This document shows, piece after piece, positions 1-7,998 of a stretch of DNA of 58,247 nt. The notes beneath the pieces were generated by a model. The model had not been told where the DNA came from. It searched no databases and saw only the letters and a list, made by a program, of their open reading frames with translations. Positions within the stretch are counted from its first letter, which is position 1; each line of letters opens with the position of its first letter. Both the position numbers and the translations under genes were made by a program. The DNA comes from Senegalimassilia anaerobia JC110 (GTDB lineage: Bacteria > Actinomycetota > Coriobacteriia > Coriobacteriales > Eggerthellaceae). The DNA is taken from contig NZ_HE611016.1 of the NCBI RefSeq assembly GCF_000236865.1, positions 83,939-142,185 of the forward strand. Direction: 5' to 3'.

Positions 1-2
1 TG

Positions 3-244
3 TGTCTTGGTGTGCCTTTTATCGTGATTGACGAAACTTCGGGCTCCTATTTTGCTGAATACAAAGGCATTTTGCCCAGTGGTGAGATGGTATGACCCAA
101 GCCGTTGATTGGCAAAGATGAGCTCTGTATGCCGTTGGCATTTCAGTCCACATAGATTGGGCAATGTGCCAAACTGGGTTACCTGGAATTCCGATCAGTG
201 TTGATGTAGGCCGCTCTAGCGACGCGCTGCTGAAGACAGCTTGA
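3..244 (+). pseudogene. Decayed 3' remnant of an unrecognised gene at the window edge
   Basis: The third frame is open from the window edge, encoding CLGVPFIVIDETSGSY and onward, then meets TGA near base 104. It continues in the same frame (PKPLIGKDELCM) to a second stop near 177. After a one-base shift the text resumes as HIDWAMCQTG through SDALLKTA and stops at 242-244. The continuous protein-like sequence across a stop and a shift suggests a degenerate gene tail. No family was recognised, and the 5' part lies outside the window. Confidence 0.35.
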
Positions 245-537
245 GCGAACGGCAAATCGGAATGGTAAGGGGCTTCGCCCTTTCCCCGGACCCGGAATTC
301 AAGCGGCCATGCAACGCTGTATCCACCTTTTCCGCAAGTTTCAAGCTCGCGAGGATCATTTTCCTGGCGACTTCGGCGTGGCCGGCGGCGGGCCCGCCGG
401 CCACGGCCCCGACCAGGCGCTCAAGCAATCTTTCCGACGGGAACACCTGCACCACGGATTGTGTCGGGAAAGTTGGTGTAAGCGAAGAGGATCGAGACAG
501 CTTTGAAGGGAAACGGCCTTCGTCCTAGAATCTGGAA
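245..537. other. Non-coding or degenerate stretch
   Basis: No supported gene lies here. A minus-strand frame (216-455, and open further upstream) reads like protein in places (FPSERLLERLV) but has no convincing start, ribosome site or family. It lies between two decayed genes and is best treated as part of the same degraded tract. Confidence 0.4.
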
Positions 538-780
538 TTGCGACATAACGGATTCTTGGAAAGGGCGAAGACCGCAGTGGGGAGTCTAGCGGAAAGCATG
601 TGGCAGCCGGCGATGCCGAGGTTCGAGGACGGGTTGGTGAACCCGAGGGAACTCATGAGGCGTATCGCCGAGGACGTCGCGAACGCGATCATGGACGCCG
701 AGGCCGACCAGCTGTGCGCGGGAGGCGCCAACAGCCGCAACGGCTACCGCGAGCGCAACCTGGTCACGTGCGTCGGCTAG
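538..780 (+). pseudogene. IS256/Mutator-family transposase, N-terminal fragment
   Basis: About 80 residues from a TTG start resemble the N-terminus of IS256-type transposases: ELMRRIAEDVANAIMD, then AEADQLCAGG and NSRNGYRER ending LVTCVG. A stop follows at once. The catalytic DDE region (about 300 further residues in the family) is absent, so the fragment cannot transpose. No terminal inverted repeats were found. It marks this end of the window as a decayed insertion site. Confidence 0.7.
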
Positions 781-792
781 CATGATGACTAG

Positions 793-1008
793 GGCGTCGA
801 TGCGCCTCTCGGAGAAGATTGGGACGACTGTTCTTTAGCCGTGTCTTTTGAGGACGGCGAGACGCTTAGCGCGAATGCCCATCTGAATGAACTTGCAAAA
901 GCAGCGGATGTTCAAGTTAAACGCTTTGGGCTGTATGCGAACATGGCAAATCGTCGGGTTGGACTAAGGGCTCTTCAAAACCGCTCTTCTTCCCGTGACA
1001 AGCGATGA
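793..1008 (+). pseudogene. Orphan open frame, probable gene fragment
   Basis: After a TAG at 790-792 the frame is open for 71 codons (GVDAPLGEDWDDCSLAVS through RSSSRDKR) to TGA at 1006-1008. The composition is protein-like and more AT-rich than neighbouring intact genes. There is no start codon with a ribosome site at its head, so it looks like the tail of an interrupted gene. No family recognised. Confidence 0.3.
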
Positions 1009-1127
1009 CGACGGATCTGCTTGTGAGAAAGAAGCCGTTGACGGTATCGCTTCCGTGAAGCCTCTGGCTGCGATTTCGATTCGTTGCCCGATGATTGTCG
1101 CAAACGCTTTCAGTCCGGAGGTTTGCG

Positions 1128-1343
1128 ATGTCTGCCAACGGCGACGCCGCCAGGCGCGTCATGTGGGCCGGGCGCATAGAGCGCTGCCCGGCATCGGGCA
1201 TGGACATCGGCGAGCGGCGCCCGCTGCGCAAGGTGAGCAAGTCGAGTCCGTACAGGTGGCTCGCCGTTCTCCATGAGCGCTTTCGTGCGGTGGTTTGCGG
1301 TGCATCCGGTGCAAGCATTCGTTTGGCTATATGCGCATATTGA
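1128..1343 (+). pseudogene. IS66-type accessory protein (TnpA-like) remnant
   Basis: An ATG at 1128 follows CCGGAGG. The first 45 residues (ARRVMWAGRIERC, then ASGM, then KVSKSSPYRW) resemble the short N-terminal helical protein that accompanies IS66 transposases. Similarity fades after about base 1265 and the frame runs on to 1343 with no recognisable content. No TnpB or TnpC follows. Probably a broken element; the family call is tentative. Confidence 0.4.
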
Positions 1344-1473
1344 GCCGATGAGCATGCCGGCATGCTCATCGGCTGCCGCGGCTTCGCCTGCGGGTGTGCC
1401 CCGCGATGCTTCGGGTTGCGCCCGCGCTGGCGCTACGGTTGCTGCGGCCTTGCCCGCGGTCGCGCCCCCGCGA

Positions 1474-1635
1474 CTTCTGGGCGGTTTCGCAGGAAGTGGG
1501 CGCCGATTTCGCCATGGGTCTGGACTTCTGTGCGGTTTTCGGCGGGGGCCGTTCGCCGTCGGCTCCGCCGACCTGGGAAAACGCCGGCGCCGCGCGGCGT
1601 TTCGGGCCGATTTGGCCTGCGAAACCGCTCAGAAG
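1474..1635 (+). repeat. 162-bp foldback repeat, copy 1
   Basis: The ends are 20-bp inverted repeats, 1474-1493 and 1616-1635, matching at 19 of 20 positions (core GCGGTTTCGCAGG). The inside can fold further, for example GCGGTTTTC near 1546 against GAAAACGCC near 1577. A second copy of exactly 162 bp lies at 25740-25901, with homology reaching about 30 bases upstream and 70 bases downstream of the element. No protein is supported. It could be a MITE-like non-autonomous element or a long RNA hairpin. Confidence 0.7.
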
Positions 1636-1989
1636 TTGCGAGCGGGGTTCGCGTGCGTCGGAAGTTGCGCATCTTGATACGTGCTCCGATTCGGTCAGTG
1701 CTGGTCGGCGCTCGCGCATGAGCAAGCGCTTGAAGCCCACCGGCGTGCGGGCCATAAGCCGCAAGCTCGTATGATGGCGCGGCGAGTGCGGCCGCGTCTG
1801 CCAGATGGCCGTCCGCGACAGGGCGAGGGTCAAGCCAGGTTGTTGCTTGCACTGCTCGGGGAGGAAGAGGCCCGAGAGGCCGATAAGGTTTGACTGGTCC
1901 TCGGCCCTTCGGTGGGGAAGGAATGGGCAAACGCCGGCGCCTCTTGCCTATAGGCGTGATTTCGCAACTAATGGATTGGTCAGCCTTGC

Positions 1990-2032
1990 TTGAGGAGCTA
2001 ACGTATGTGCAGTAAAATATAACTGCACATAC
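1990..2032 (+). promoter_or_regulatory. Promoter and palindromic operator of the relB/yafQ pair
   Basis: TTGAGG (1990-1995), a 17-base spacer and TAAAAT (2013-2018) form a plausible sigma-70 promoter. A perfect 11-bp inverted repeat (GTATGTGCAGT at 2003-2013, ACTGCACATAC at 2022-2032) overlaps the -10 box. RelB antitoxins bind such palindromes to repress their own operon, so autoregulation is likely. AGGAG at 2039-2043 serves the ATG at 2048. Confidence 0.65.
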
Positions 2033-2047
2033 ATCGATAGGAGTATC

Positions 2048-2320
2048 ATGTCTAGCTCTACTTTGACCATACGCATTGATGACGAATTGAAGCGCGGCGC
2101 TTCTGAGGTTGCCGATTACTTCGGCCTTGACCTCTCATCGGTTACGCGCGCGTTTTACAAGCAGATGGTGAACACGCGCCGCATCCCCCTGACCTTCGCC
2201 CCCGACGAGCCCAGCATCGAGAGCCTCGAGGCTATCCGCGAGGGCGATGCCTTCCTGTCCTCTGGCGAGAAAGGCCGCTTTGACAACGCAGCCGATCTCA
2301 TCGCGGCAGCGATGGCCTGA
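2048..2320 (+). CDS. RelB/DinJ-family antitoxin
   Basis: A 90-residue protein. The N-terminus (TLTIRIDDELKRGASEV, then LDLSSVTRAFYKQMV) is the ribbon-helix-helix DNA-binding fold of RelB/DinJ antitoxins, and the acidic C-terminal half should wrap the toxin. It would neutralise the downstream RNase and repress the operon at the palindrome just upstream. The ATG has AGGAG five bases before it. Its stop codon overlaps the toxin start by one base (TGATG), giving translational coupling. Family assignment from sequence; the partner assignment follows from gene order. Confidence 0.88.
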   Translation: MSSSTLTIRIDDELKRGASEVADYFGLDLSSVTRAFYKQMVNTRRIPLTFAPDEPSIESLEAIREGDAFLSSGEKGRFDNAADLIAAAMA

Positions 2321-2619
2321 TGAGCAGGCTCACGGCAGATTTCTCCGCTGTATTCTCTCGCGACCTCAAAAAGAAGGCGAAGCGGTGCAATTGGGATTTA
2401 GCTGAGCTGCAGAAGCTCATCGGCCTGGTGCTGGAGAATACCCCCGAGTCGCTGGAGACTCTCAAACGCCGCCACAACATGCACCGCCTGAGCGGTAGTT
2501 GGGCCGGGAGGAACGAGTGCCACGTGGCGAACTCCGGCGATTGGCTGGTGATATGGTCGGCCAACGACGAGGTCGCCTTCTTCGAGCGCACTGGCGGTCA
2601 CGACGAGCTGTTCAGGTAG
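2320..2619 (+). CDS. YafQ/RelE-family mRNA interferase toxin
   Basis: A 99-residue basic protein with the YafQ pattern: SAVFSRDLKKKAKRCNWDL near the N-terminus, a central HRLSGSW, CHVANSGDWLVIW, and a terminal FFERTGGHDELF containing the C-terminal His expected in YafQ active sites. Members cleave mRNA on the ribosome. Start ATG at 2320 overlaps the antitoxin stop. Intact in length and motifs, so probably an active type II module. It sits alone between decayed genes and a frameshifted gene, as is usual for mobile toxin-antitoxin pairs. Confidence 0.88.
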   Translation: MSRLTADFSAVFSRDLKKKAKRCNWDLAELQKLIGLVLENTPESLETLKRRHNMHRLSGSWAGRNECHVANSGDWLVIWSANDEVAFFERTGGHDELFR

Positions 2620-2752
2620 GAGGGATTGGCAAGTTGCGATAATGACGGACTTTTTCGTTAAAGGGGTTGGCACAGCGGTTGGGGGGCGCCCCGGTTCCCG
2701 GGAGCGCTGCTCGTCCAGCGGCTACCTATCCCCGGCAGGATTCCGTGGACGG

Positions 2753-3072
2753 CTAATCGCACAGCCTGGCGACCTCAGCTCCGCATTCCGTGCAGCAACC
2801 CTCAACAAGCACGCGCCCGTGACACATGCGCAGCGTGTAGCCGGGCGCGAACTCCGTCGTGCCGCAGTTGTGGCAGAACGCGCTGGCGAGCAGCAGCTTG
2901 CGGATATGCTCGGGGATCTTCCTCCACTCCCGCAACGTCTCGATCTCCGTGACGCCCTTGCCGCGGCGGACTCGTCTTCCTTCATCTCCTCGGCGACGAA
3001 CCTGGCGATCATCTCCTCGCTCGCGCCGTCGGCCCTCATCTGCCGGGCCATCTCCTCGTATTTGTCGGCCAT
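2753..3072 (-). pseudogene. Small zinc-ribbon protein, frameshifted
   Basis: ATG at 3072 (AGGAGG just upstream) starts MADKYEEMARQMRADG and continues through EEMKEDESAA. The same strand, one frame over, then reads GKGVTEIETLREWRKIPEH and carries CHNC, CHGR and CCTEC cysteine clusters to the stop at 2753. One missing base near 2961-2966 (CCGCGGC) would restore a protein of about 106 residues: an acidic helical N-terminus followed by a zinc ribbon. This could be a real mutation, a sequencing error or, less likely, programmed frameshifting. Function unknown. Confidence 0.6.
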
Positions 3073-3230
3073 AGCGGCCTCCTGTCCGATTAGTGGTGCG
3101 TTTGTAATTGGCATAATGAAAGGGCGCACACTTCCCGTAATAGGAAAATTATTTCTGATTCTTAAAGAATCTTCGGCAAACGCAAGAAGCTTCCGGGCCG
3201 TACTGAACTGCATCGCAAAACTTGGACGGG

Positions 3231-3265
3231 AAAAAATAGGCTTCTCCAGTGCGGTCTGGGGAGCC
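3231..3265 (-). terminator. Intrinsic terminator of the cbiK-ABC operon
   Basis: On the minus strand GGCTCCCCAG (3265-3256) pairs with CTGGAGAAGCC (3249-3239), 10 bp with one bulge, followed by TATTTTTT (to 3231). It lies about 130 bases past the ATPase stop at 3398. The stretch 3266-3397 has no gene, only a short CTGCAGG/CCTGCAG hairpin at 3304-3320. The stretch 3073-3230 holds the palindrome GATTCTTAAAGAATC (3157-3171), possibly part of the promoter of the zinc-ribbon gene. Confidence 0.7.
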
Positions 3266-3397
3266 CGCCCCGTTCGGCGTTACGCGGGTGCGTGTATGCT
3301 TTGCTGCAGGCAACCTGCAGGATAGTGCGGGCCCGGTCTCATTGCGCTCGGGAATCTCCCGCTTTCGCTCTACGCATCTGCCCTGCTGCTCTCATGG

Positions 3398-4699
3398 CTA
3401 TTGGGAATCCTCCGATGCGCCTTCGCACGCTCGCATGACCTCAATACCATGCGATTGTGCGAACTCGACGAGCTCGGCGTTGCGGGCGTTTATGGTGCCG
3501 AAGGCGGCGGGGCACACGATAAGGCGCGCGCAGTGGACGAGGAGCTCTTTGGCGCGGGCTATGGTTTTATCCCCGATCGGCTCGAAGGCGCGCTCGGCCA
3601 CGCATTCCGCCGCCAGGTCGCGCGCGAGCTCGCAGTCGATGTCCCCTTCGTGCAGAACGCCCGCGTAGAACGCCTTGCCTTGCCGGATGAGCTGGCGAAA
3701 CACAGCCGACCCCGTACCTGCGCCGGCGATGACGAACGTGTGCGCATCGCCGTGCGGGCGCCCAATTTCCACGCTGCCGAAGCGCTCGTTGAAGGTGCCA
3801 TGTTGAAGGCCGTAGAGCTCGCCGATCGTCTCGCGCGTGAATATGTCCTCGGGTGCGCCGGCGCGGAAGACCCGGCCGTCCTTCACGCAAATCACCTTGT
3901 CGGCGCTTTTCTGCGCGAGCTCGAGTTCGTGGATGGACATGATGACAGCCACATTCCGCGATTTCGCAAGGTGACGAAGTATTCGCAGCAGGTCGATCTG
4001 GTAGCGGATATCGAGATACGACGTGGGCTCGTCGAGCACGAGCACACGCGGATCCTGCGCGATGGCGCGTGCGAGCATGACGCGCTGGCGTTGCCCGTCG
4101 CTTATCTGCATGAAGTCGCGCTCGGCGAGCTCTTCCACATGCGCGGTTTTCATGGCCTCGTCGACCCGACTATGGTCGTCGGGCGAGAGTGTGCCCATTC
4201 GCCCGGTGTAGGGATGCCTTCCCGCCTCTACGATATCGCGGCAGGTGAGGAGCTCGGTCCGGGGGCGATCTGTCAGCATAACGGCAAGGTTCCTTGCGAA
4301 CTCCGCCGTCTTCCATCGGGAAATCTCCCGCCCGTCGAGCTCGACCGCGCCGGCAAGCGGTGCCAGATGGCGTGTGATGGTTTTCAAGATGGTCGACTTG
4401 CCCGAGCCGTTCGGCCCGATGAGCGCCACGACGTCGCCCTCGCGAACCTCCAGATCGACGCCTTCGACTACGACCTTCTTGTCGTAGCCCGCCGACAGGT
4501 CGCTTATGCGGAAAAGCGGCGCCCCGTCAGCCTGCGTTTCGACCGGGGTTTCGAGGTTCGACTCCGCTCGGAGGGGGCGTTCCACGCGCAGTTCCGCATA
4601 AGCCGAAAGTGCCTTCTGGCGCTTTCGTGCGAGTTCAGGACTGTCTAAGCATGGAATGTCCCCTCCGAGCGTTTTGGGCCGCGGCACGAATCCCCCCAT
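3398..4699 (-). CDS. FecE/BtuD-type ABC importer ATPase with extra C-terminal domain
   Basis: 433 residues. Walker A GPNGSGKST at 95-103, signature ISDGQRQR at 199-206, Walker B VLVLDEP at 219-225 and H-loop His257 mark an active importer ATPase of the iron-siderophore/cobalamin class. The family is normally about 260 residues. Here about 60 residues precede the domain and about 120 follow it (310-433), including TFVIAGAGTGSAVF, which resembles a Rossmann glycine loop. The role of this tail is unknown. The ATG at 4699 abuts the permease stop (4700-4702). Last gene of the riboswitch-led operon. Substrate is not evident from this protein. Confidence 0.9.
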   Translation of the reverse strand: MGGFVPRPKTLGGDIPCLDSPELARKRQKALSAYAELRVERPLRAESNLETPVETQADGAPLFRISDLSAGYDKKVVVEGVDLEVREGDVVALIGPNGSGKSTILKTITRHLAPLAGAVELDGREISRWKTAEFARNLAVMLTDRPRTELLTCRDIVEAGRHPYTGRMGTLSPDDHSRVDEAMKTAHVEELAERDFMQISDGQRQRVMLARAIAQDPRVLVLDEPTSYLDIRYQIDLLRILRHLAKSRNVAVIMSIHELELAQKSADKVICVKDGRVFRAGAPEDIFTRETIGELYGLQHGTFNERFGSVEIGRPHGDAHTFVIAGAGTGSAVFRQLIRQGKAFYAGVLHEGDIDCELARDLAAECVAERAFEPIGDKTIARAKELLVHCARLIVCPAAFGTINARNAELVEFAQSHGIEVMRACEGASEDSQ

Positions 4700-5740
4700 C
4701 TACCTCACCCGCTTCTTCAACATGAGTGCGATAACCACCGGCGCGCCGAAGATGGCGGTGACGGCGCTGATGGAAAGCTCGACGGGAGAGAACAGCGTGC
4801 GCGCGATCAAATCGCAGCCCGCGCAGAAGATGGCGCCTCCCAAGAAGCACGCAGGAATCACGCGGATGGGCTTCGACGACTTCAGCGCCGACTTCACGAG
4901 ATGCGGAACCGCGATGCCTACGAACGACACCGGGCCAGCGAACGCGGTCACGCAGGCGGAGAGCATGCTCGCTAGAAGGACGAGCACCACGCGGAAGCGT
5001 GCGACGTTCACGCCGACGCTTTTCGCGTAGGCTTCTCCCAGCTGGAAGGCGGAAAGGGGCTTCGATATCGCGAATACGCATGCGCTCACGGTGATCACCA
5101 CGACCGCGATGACCGCGACGTCGTCCCAGCTCGAACTCGAGAAGCTACCCAAAGACCAGTTGTGCAGGTTCACGATGGACTGGTCGTCGGCGAAGGCGAT
5201 GAGGAAGTTCGTCGCCGCCGAGCAGATATATCCCACCATGACGCCCGCCACGATGAGCATGGCCATGGAACTTATGCGCCGTGCAATGAGGAGCACGAAG
5301 CCGATGGTGATAAGCGAGCCCAGAAACGCTGCGGCCACCATGGCCGGCGAGGACATGGCCCGGTTCGCGCCCAGAAGCACGATCATCGTAAGCGCGACGA
5401 CGAACTTTGCGCCCGAGGAGACGCCCAAGATGAACGGGTCGGCGATGGGGTTGTTGAAAAAAGTCTGCAGCAGGAACCCGGAGAGCGAAAGTGCCCCGCC
5501 GAGAAGCACGGCTGAAAGCACGCGCGGCAGGCGAATCTCCCAGATGACCTGGCTTTCCATGGAATCGGCCGCGCCGCCCGAAAGGATGCCGGGGATGTGA
5601 TCTGCGGGCACGAGCACGCTCCCGATGCACAGGTTGGCCCCGACGAGCACGATGAGGGCAACAGCGAGCAGCGTCGTCACGACGCGACACCGCGCGGCGC
5701 GCCCCGATTCGTCGTATGCCATGGAAAGCCGGCTTTTCAT
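4700..5740 (-). CDS. FecCD/BtuC-family ABC importer permease
   Basis: 346 residues, about nine or ten hydrophobic helices. Family landmarks are EIRLPRVLSAVLLGGALSLSG near the N-terminus, NPIADPFILGVSSGAKF, and AFAGPVSFVGIAVPHLVK before the coupling helix. It would form the homodimeric channel for a cobalamin, haem or siderophore-type ligand. Start ATG 5740 lies four bases after the binding-protein stop; a second in-frame ATG at 5722 is possible. Position under a cobalamin riboswitch and beside an exported cobaltochelatase makes a corrinoid or a cobalt-linked ligand the best guess (inference). Confidence 0.92.
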   Translation of the reverse strand: MKSRLSMAYDESGRAARCRVVTTLLAVALIVLVGANLCIGSVLVPADHIPGILSGGAADSMESQVIWEIRLPRVLSAVLLGGALSLSGFLLQTFFNNPIADPFILGVSSGAKFVVALTMIVLLGANRAMSSPAMVAAAFLGSLITIGFVLLIARRISSMAMLIVAGVMVGYICSAATNFLIAFADDQSIVNLHNWSLGSFSSSSWDDVAVIAVVVITVSACVFAISKPLSAFQLGEAYAKSVGVNVARFRVVLVLLASMLSACVTAFAGPVSFVGIAVPHLVKSALKSSKPIRVIPACFLGGAIFCAGCDLIARTLFSPVELSISAVTAIFGAPVVIALMLKKRVR

Positions 5741-5744
5741 GGCG

Positions 5745-7316
5745 CTAGCCGAGCTTCCTCAGATAATGGAAGCCGCTCGCGTCATCGCCGGTGAACGCCC
5801 CGTGCAGCTCATCGATAATGTCGGCGGTAGAAGTCATCTGCTGGTACATGTCGGCGCTTGTGACCCAGACGTTGCCGTTCTTCACGGCTTTGAACTGCGA
5901 CAATAGCGCGTTTTTGCCTACGAAGTCGTTCAAGGTGGCGACCGATTCGTCGATGGTGCCGTTGTAGACGATGATGTCGGCATCCTTTGCCGTCGCGTAG
6001 AAGCGCTCCATTTCGAGCGTTACTGACGAACCTGACGTCGACGCCGTCTGCGCGTCATCGAGCGCGTAGCTGCCGCCTGCAAGCTCGATCATCTGCGCCA
6101 CGTAGTCGCCCGCCCGCCGCGTGACGGCGGCCCCGTTCGAGTTAATGTAGAAATACGCCACGGTTTTACCTGACGACGCGAGCCCCGACGTTTGCTCGAC
6201 GCGGGCCTTCTGCTCGTTGAACAGGTGCGCGGCCTCGTCTTCCTTGTCGAACAGGACGCCGAAAAGCTTAATCCACTCGACGCGCCCGAGTGCTTCGGGC
6301 TCGCTCGACGACTGTTCGGTGAGCACGACAAGCCCGAGCTTCTGCAGCTTTTCCTTCACATCGGGCGTGTGGTTGATCATGGCGTTCTCGATGGCGAGCG
6401 TGCAGCCCGAGGCCGATATTCGCTCGTAGTCGGGCGCGCTGTACTTGCCGCCGTAGGCGATCGCCCCACTTTCGAGCGCGCTTTTGAAGCCCGCGACCGA
6501 GCAATCGTCGGCCTTCGTGCCCGACATGAGGATATCGTCGTTCGCATCGAGCGCGTCGACCAGGCACATCGTCGCCGACGACACGAGGTACACCTTGTCG
6601 GCGGGGCGCCTTATGACCGCGATGTCGGAGCTCAACCCATCAGGTACCTTCGCATCTTGCGGCACCACGAGGAAGCGCTCTCCGTTCGAAACGCAGATAA
6701 GCCGCAGGCCGCCTTCGAACTCGTCGACAGTGAAGTGCTCGGCGTATTCAAGCTGAAGCGCCCCCGTCGGCTCCCAGCCGCAGCCCAAATCGGCATTGTG
6801 GAAGTCGGCCGCGGCGCTTGAAGCCGTTCCCGCAGGGGAGCCGCCGCTTGCATCGTCGCCCGATTTCTCCTTCATGGTGGATGAGTCGAAGTGGAGCGTG
6901 TAGTCGATGGTGTGCGGCGTCGACATGGCGACGGTCTCGGCCGACACGGCGATGTCCTCGTCGAGCGTGACGGGTATCTCGAACGTGGAGTTGCCGCCGT
7001 CGTTTACGGGCGCGTAGTCCACGCCGTTGGCGGTCATCTTGTCGTAGTTCGAACTCGACCAGGTGATGGTCGCGGTGTAGGTGTCGCCATCCTTCACAAT
7101 TGTGGTGGGTGAGGCGATGCTTGCGCGCCCTGACCCGCCGGAAAGCGAGACGCTCACAGTGTATTCCTGAGAGCCCGCCGTGCCACCGGTCGCGTTCGGG
7201 CTCGCACTGCACCCCGCGAAGGGAAGCGCGAGCAGGGCGACGAGAACGCAGGCGATCGCGCGCGCCGCGATGCTGCGGCGCTTCCTGCTTTCCCCCTTGG
7301 GAAGAATCGACCGCAT
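5745..7316 (-). CDS. Two-domain substrate-binding lipoprotein of the ABC importer
   Basis: 523 residues. A signal peptide ends in the lipobox LPFAGC (Cys36). Residues about 45-150 form a beta-rich domain (DGDTYTATITWSSSNYDKM, FEIPVTLDEDIAV) that resembles the next upstream lipoprotein. After a Gly/Ser/Ala linker comes a FecB/BtuF-type binding domain with ILMSGTKADDCSVAGF, KLQKLGLVVLTEQSS and ADIIVYNGTID. It would capture the ligand outside the membrane and pass it to the permease four bases downstream. The N-terminal domain may bind ligand first, as NEAT domains do for haem, but that family assignment is only a resemblance. Confidence 0.85.
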   Translation of the reverse strand: MRSILPKGESRKRRSIAARAIACVLVALLALPFAGCSASPNATGGTAGSQEYTVSVSLSGGSGRASIASPTTIVKDGDTYTATITWSSSNYDKMTANGVDYAPVNDGGNSTFEIPVTLDEDIAVSAETVAMSTPHTIDYTLHFDSSTMKEKSGDDASGGSPAGTASSAAADFHNADLGCGWEPTGALQLEYAEHFTVDEFEGGLRLICVSNGERFLVVPQDAKVPDGLSSDIAVIRRPADKVYLVSSATMCLVDALDANDDILMSGTKADDCSVAGFKSALESGAIAYGGKYSAPDYERISASGCTLAIENAMINHTPDVKEKLQKLGLVVLTEQSSSEPEALGRVEWIKLFGVLFDKEDEAAHLFNEQKARVEQTSGLASSGKTVAYFYINSNGAAVTRRAGDYVAQMIELAGGSYALDDAQTASTSGSSVTLEMERFYATAKDADIIVYNGTIDESVATLNDFVGKNALLSQFKAVKNGNVWVTSADMYQQMTSTADIIDELHGAFTGDDASGFHYLRKLG

Positions 7317-7320
7317 GGCG

Positions 7321-7854
7321 TTACTTCAGCGCGTCGGCGCGCAGATCGACGCCGGCGGATTCGAACACGAGCGTGCGGTCGTACCACTGCTCCTTTTTAA
7401 TGCTCCACGCGGCGCAGGCGGTGTCCTCGTCGAGCGCTTCAACGGGCACGTCGTAGGTGTACTTGCCTTCCGCGTTTTCCACATAGGGGATGAAGTCGGC
7501 CTCGCTCGCGGCGGCAGCCTCGTCGCCCGTGCCCATGAAGAGCTTGCCGTAGCCCGTGCCGGAAAGCGTCATCACGCAGTGCATGGAGCCGTTTTCCACG
7601 ATGAGCTGGGCGTCCACAATCTTGAACATGTTCGAGCTGGAATCTACGGTGATCGGATAGGTGCCGTCGGCCACCTTGTCGGCGGTGATGGGGGCAGCGC
7701 TTGCGTCCTCGGGCGCATCGGCCGCCTGTTCGGTCTTTTCCTGGGAATCGGCATCGCTTGCCTTTGCGCTGTCGCTTGAATTTCCGGCGCAGCCGGCGAG
7801 CGAGAACGCGCAAAGCGCCGCCGACAGGGCGAAGGCGAGGGTTTTCTTCAACAT
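7321..7854 (-). CDS. Small lipoprotein with NEAT-like ligand-binding domain
   Basis: 177 residues from ATG 7854 (GAAGGA upstream). Signal peptide with lipobox SLAGC, an acidic Ala/Ser linker, then one domain: DGTYPITVDSSSNMF, MHCVMTLSGTGYGKLFMGT, YTYDVPVEALDEDTACAAW, KEQWYDRTLVFES. The last two blocks line up with the N-terminal domain of the adjacent binding protein. Likely a surface-anchored protein that relays a ligand to the importer, in the manner of NEAT relay proteins; ligand unknown. The stop lies four bases before the binding-protein start. An upstream frame extension to 7953 is rejected because the signal peptide begins at 7854. Confidence 0.75.
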   Translation of the reverse strand: MLKKTLAFALSAALCAFSLAGCAGNSSDSAKASDADSQEKTEQAADAPEDASAAPITADKVADGTYPITVDSSSNMFKIVDAQLIVENGSMHCVMTLSGTGYGKLFMGTGDEAAAASEADFIPYVENAEGKYTYDVPVEALDEDTACAAWSIKKEQWYDRTLVFESAGVDLRADALK

Positions 7855-7916
7855 GGAGGGGTTCCTTCCAATCGGTTCGACCGTCCGCGCCGTGCGGTGG
7901 GCGGGCGGGATGCGAA

Positions 7917-7963
7917 TGCAACGGGCATGCGCCGTCGGTCGGGGAAGGCGCATGCCCGTTGCA
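7917..7963 (-). promoter_or_regulatory. Perfect 17-bp hairpin between cbiK and the lipoprotein gene
   Basis: TGCAACGGGCATGCGCC (7917-7933) and its exact reverse complement (7947-7963) enclose a 13-base loop. No T-run follows on either strand, so it is not a classic terminator. It may set relative expression of the exported chelatase and the transport genes by partial termination or by protecting a processed mRNA end. Confidence 0.6.
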
Positions 7964-7998
7964 CGGGGACGCGACCGGCGCCCCCGTGCGCGGCGGGT

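Noticed and set aside
917-1369. 150-residue minus-strand open frame
   Set aside because: No ribosome site, no family resemblance, and it runs across two decayed plus-strand fragments.
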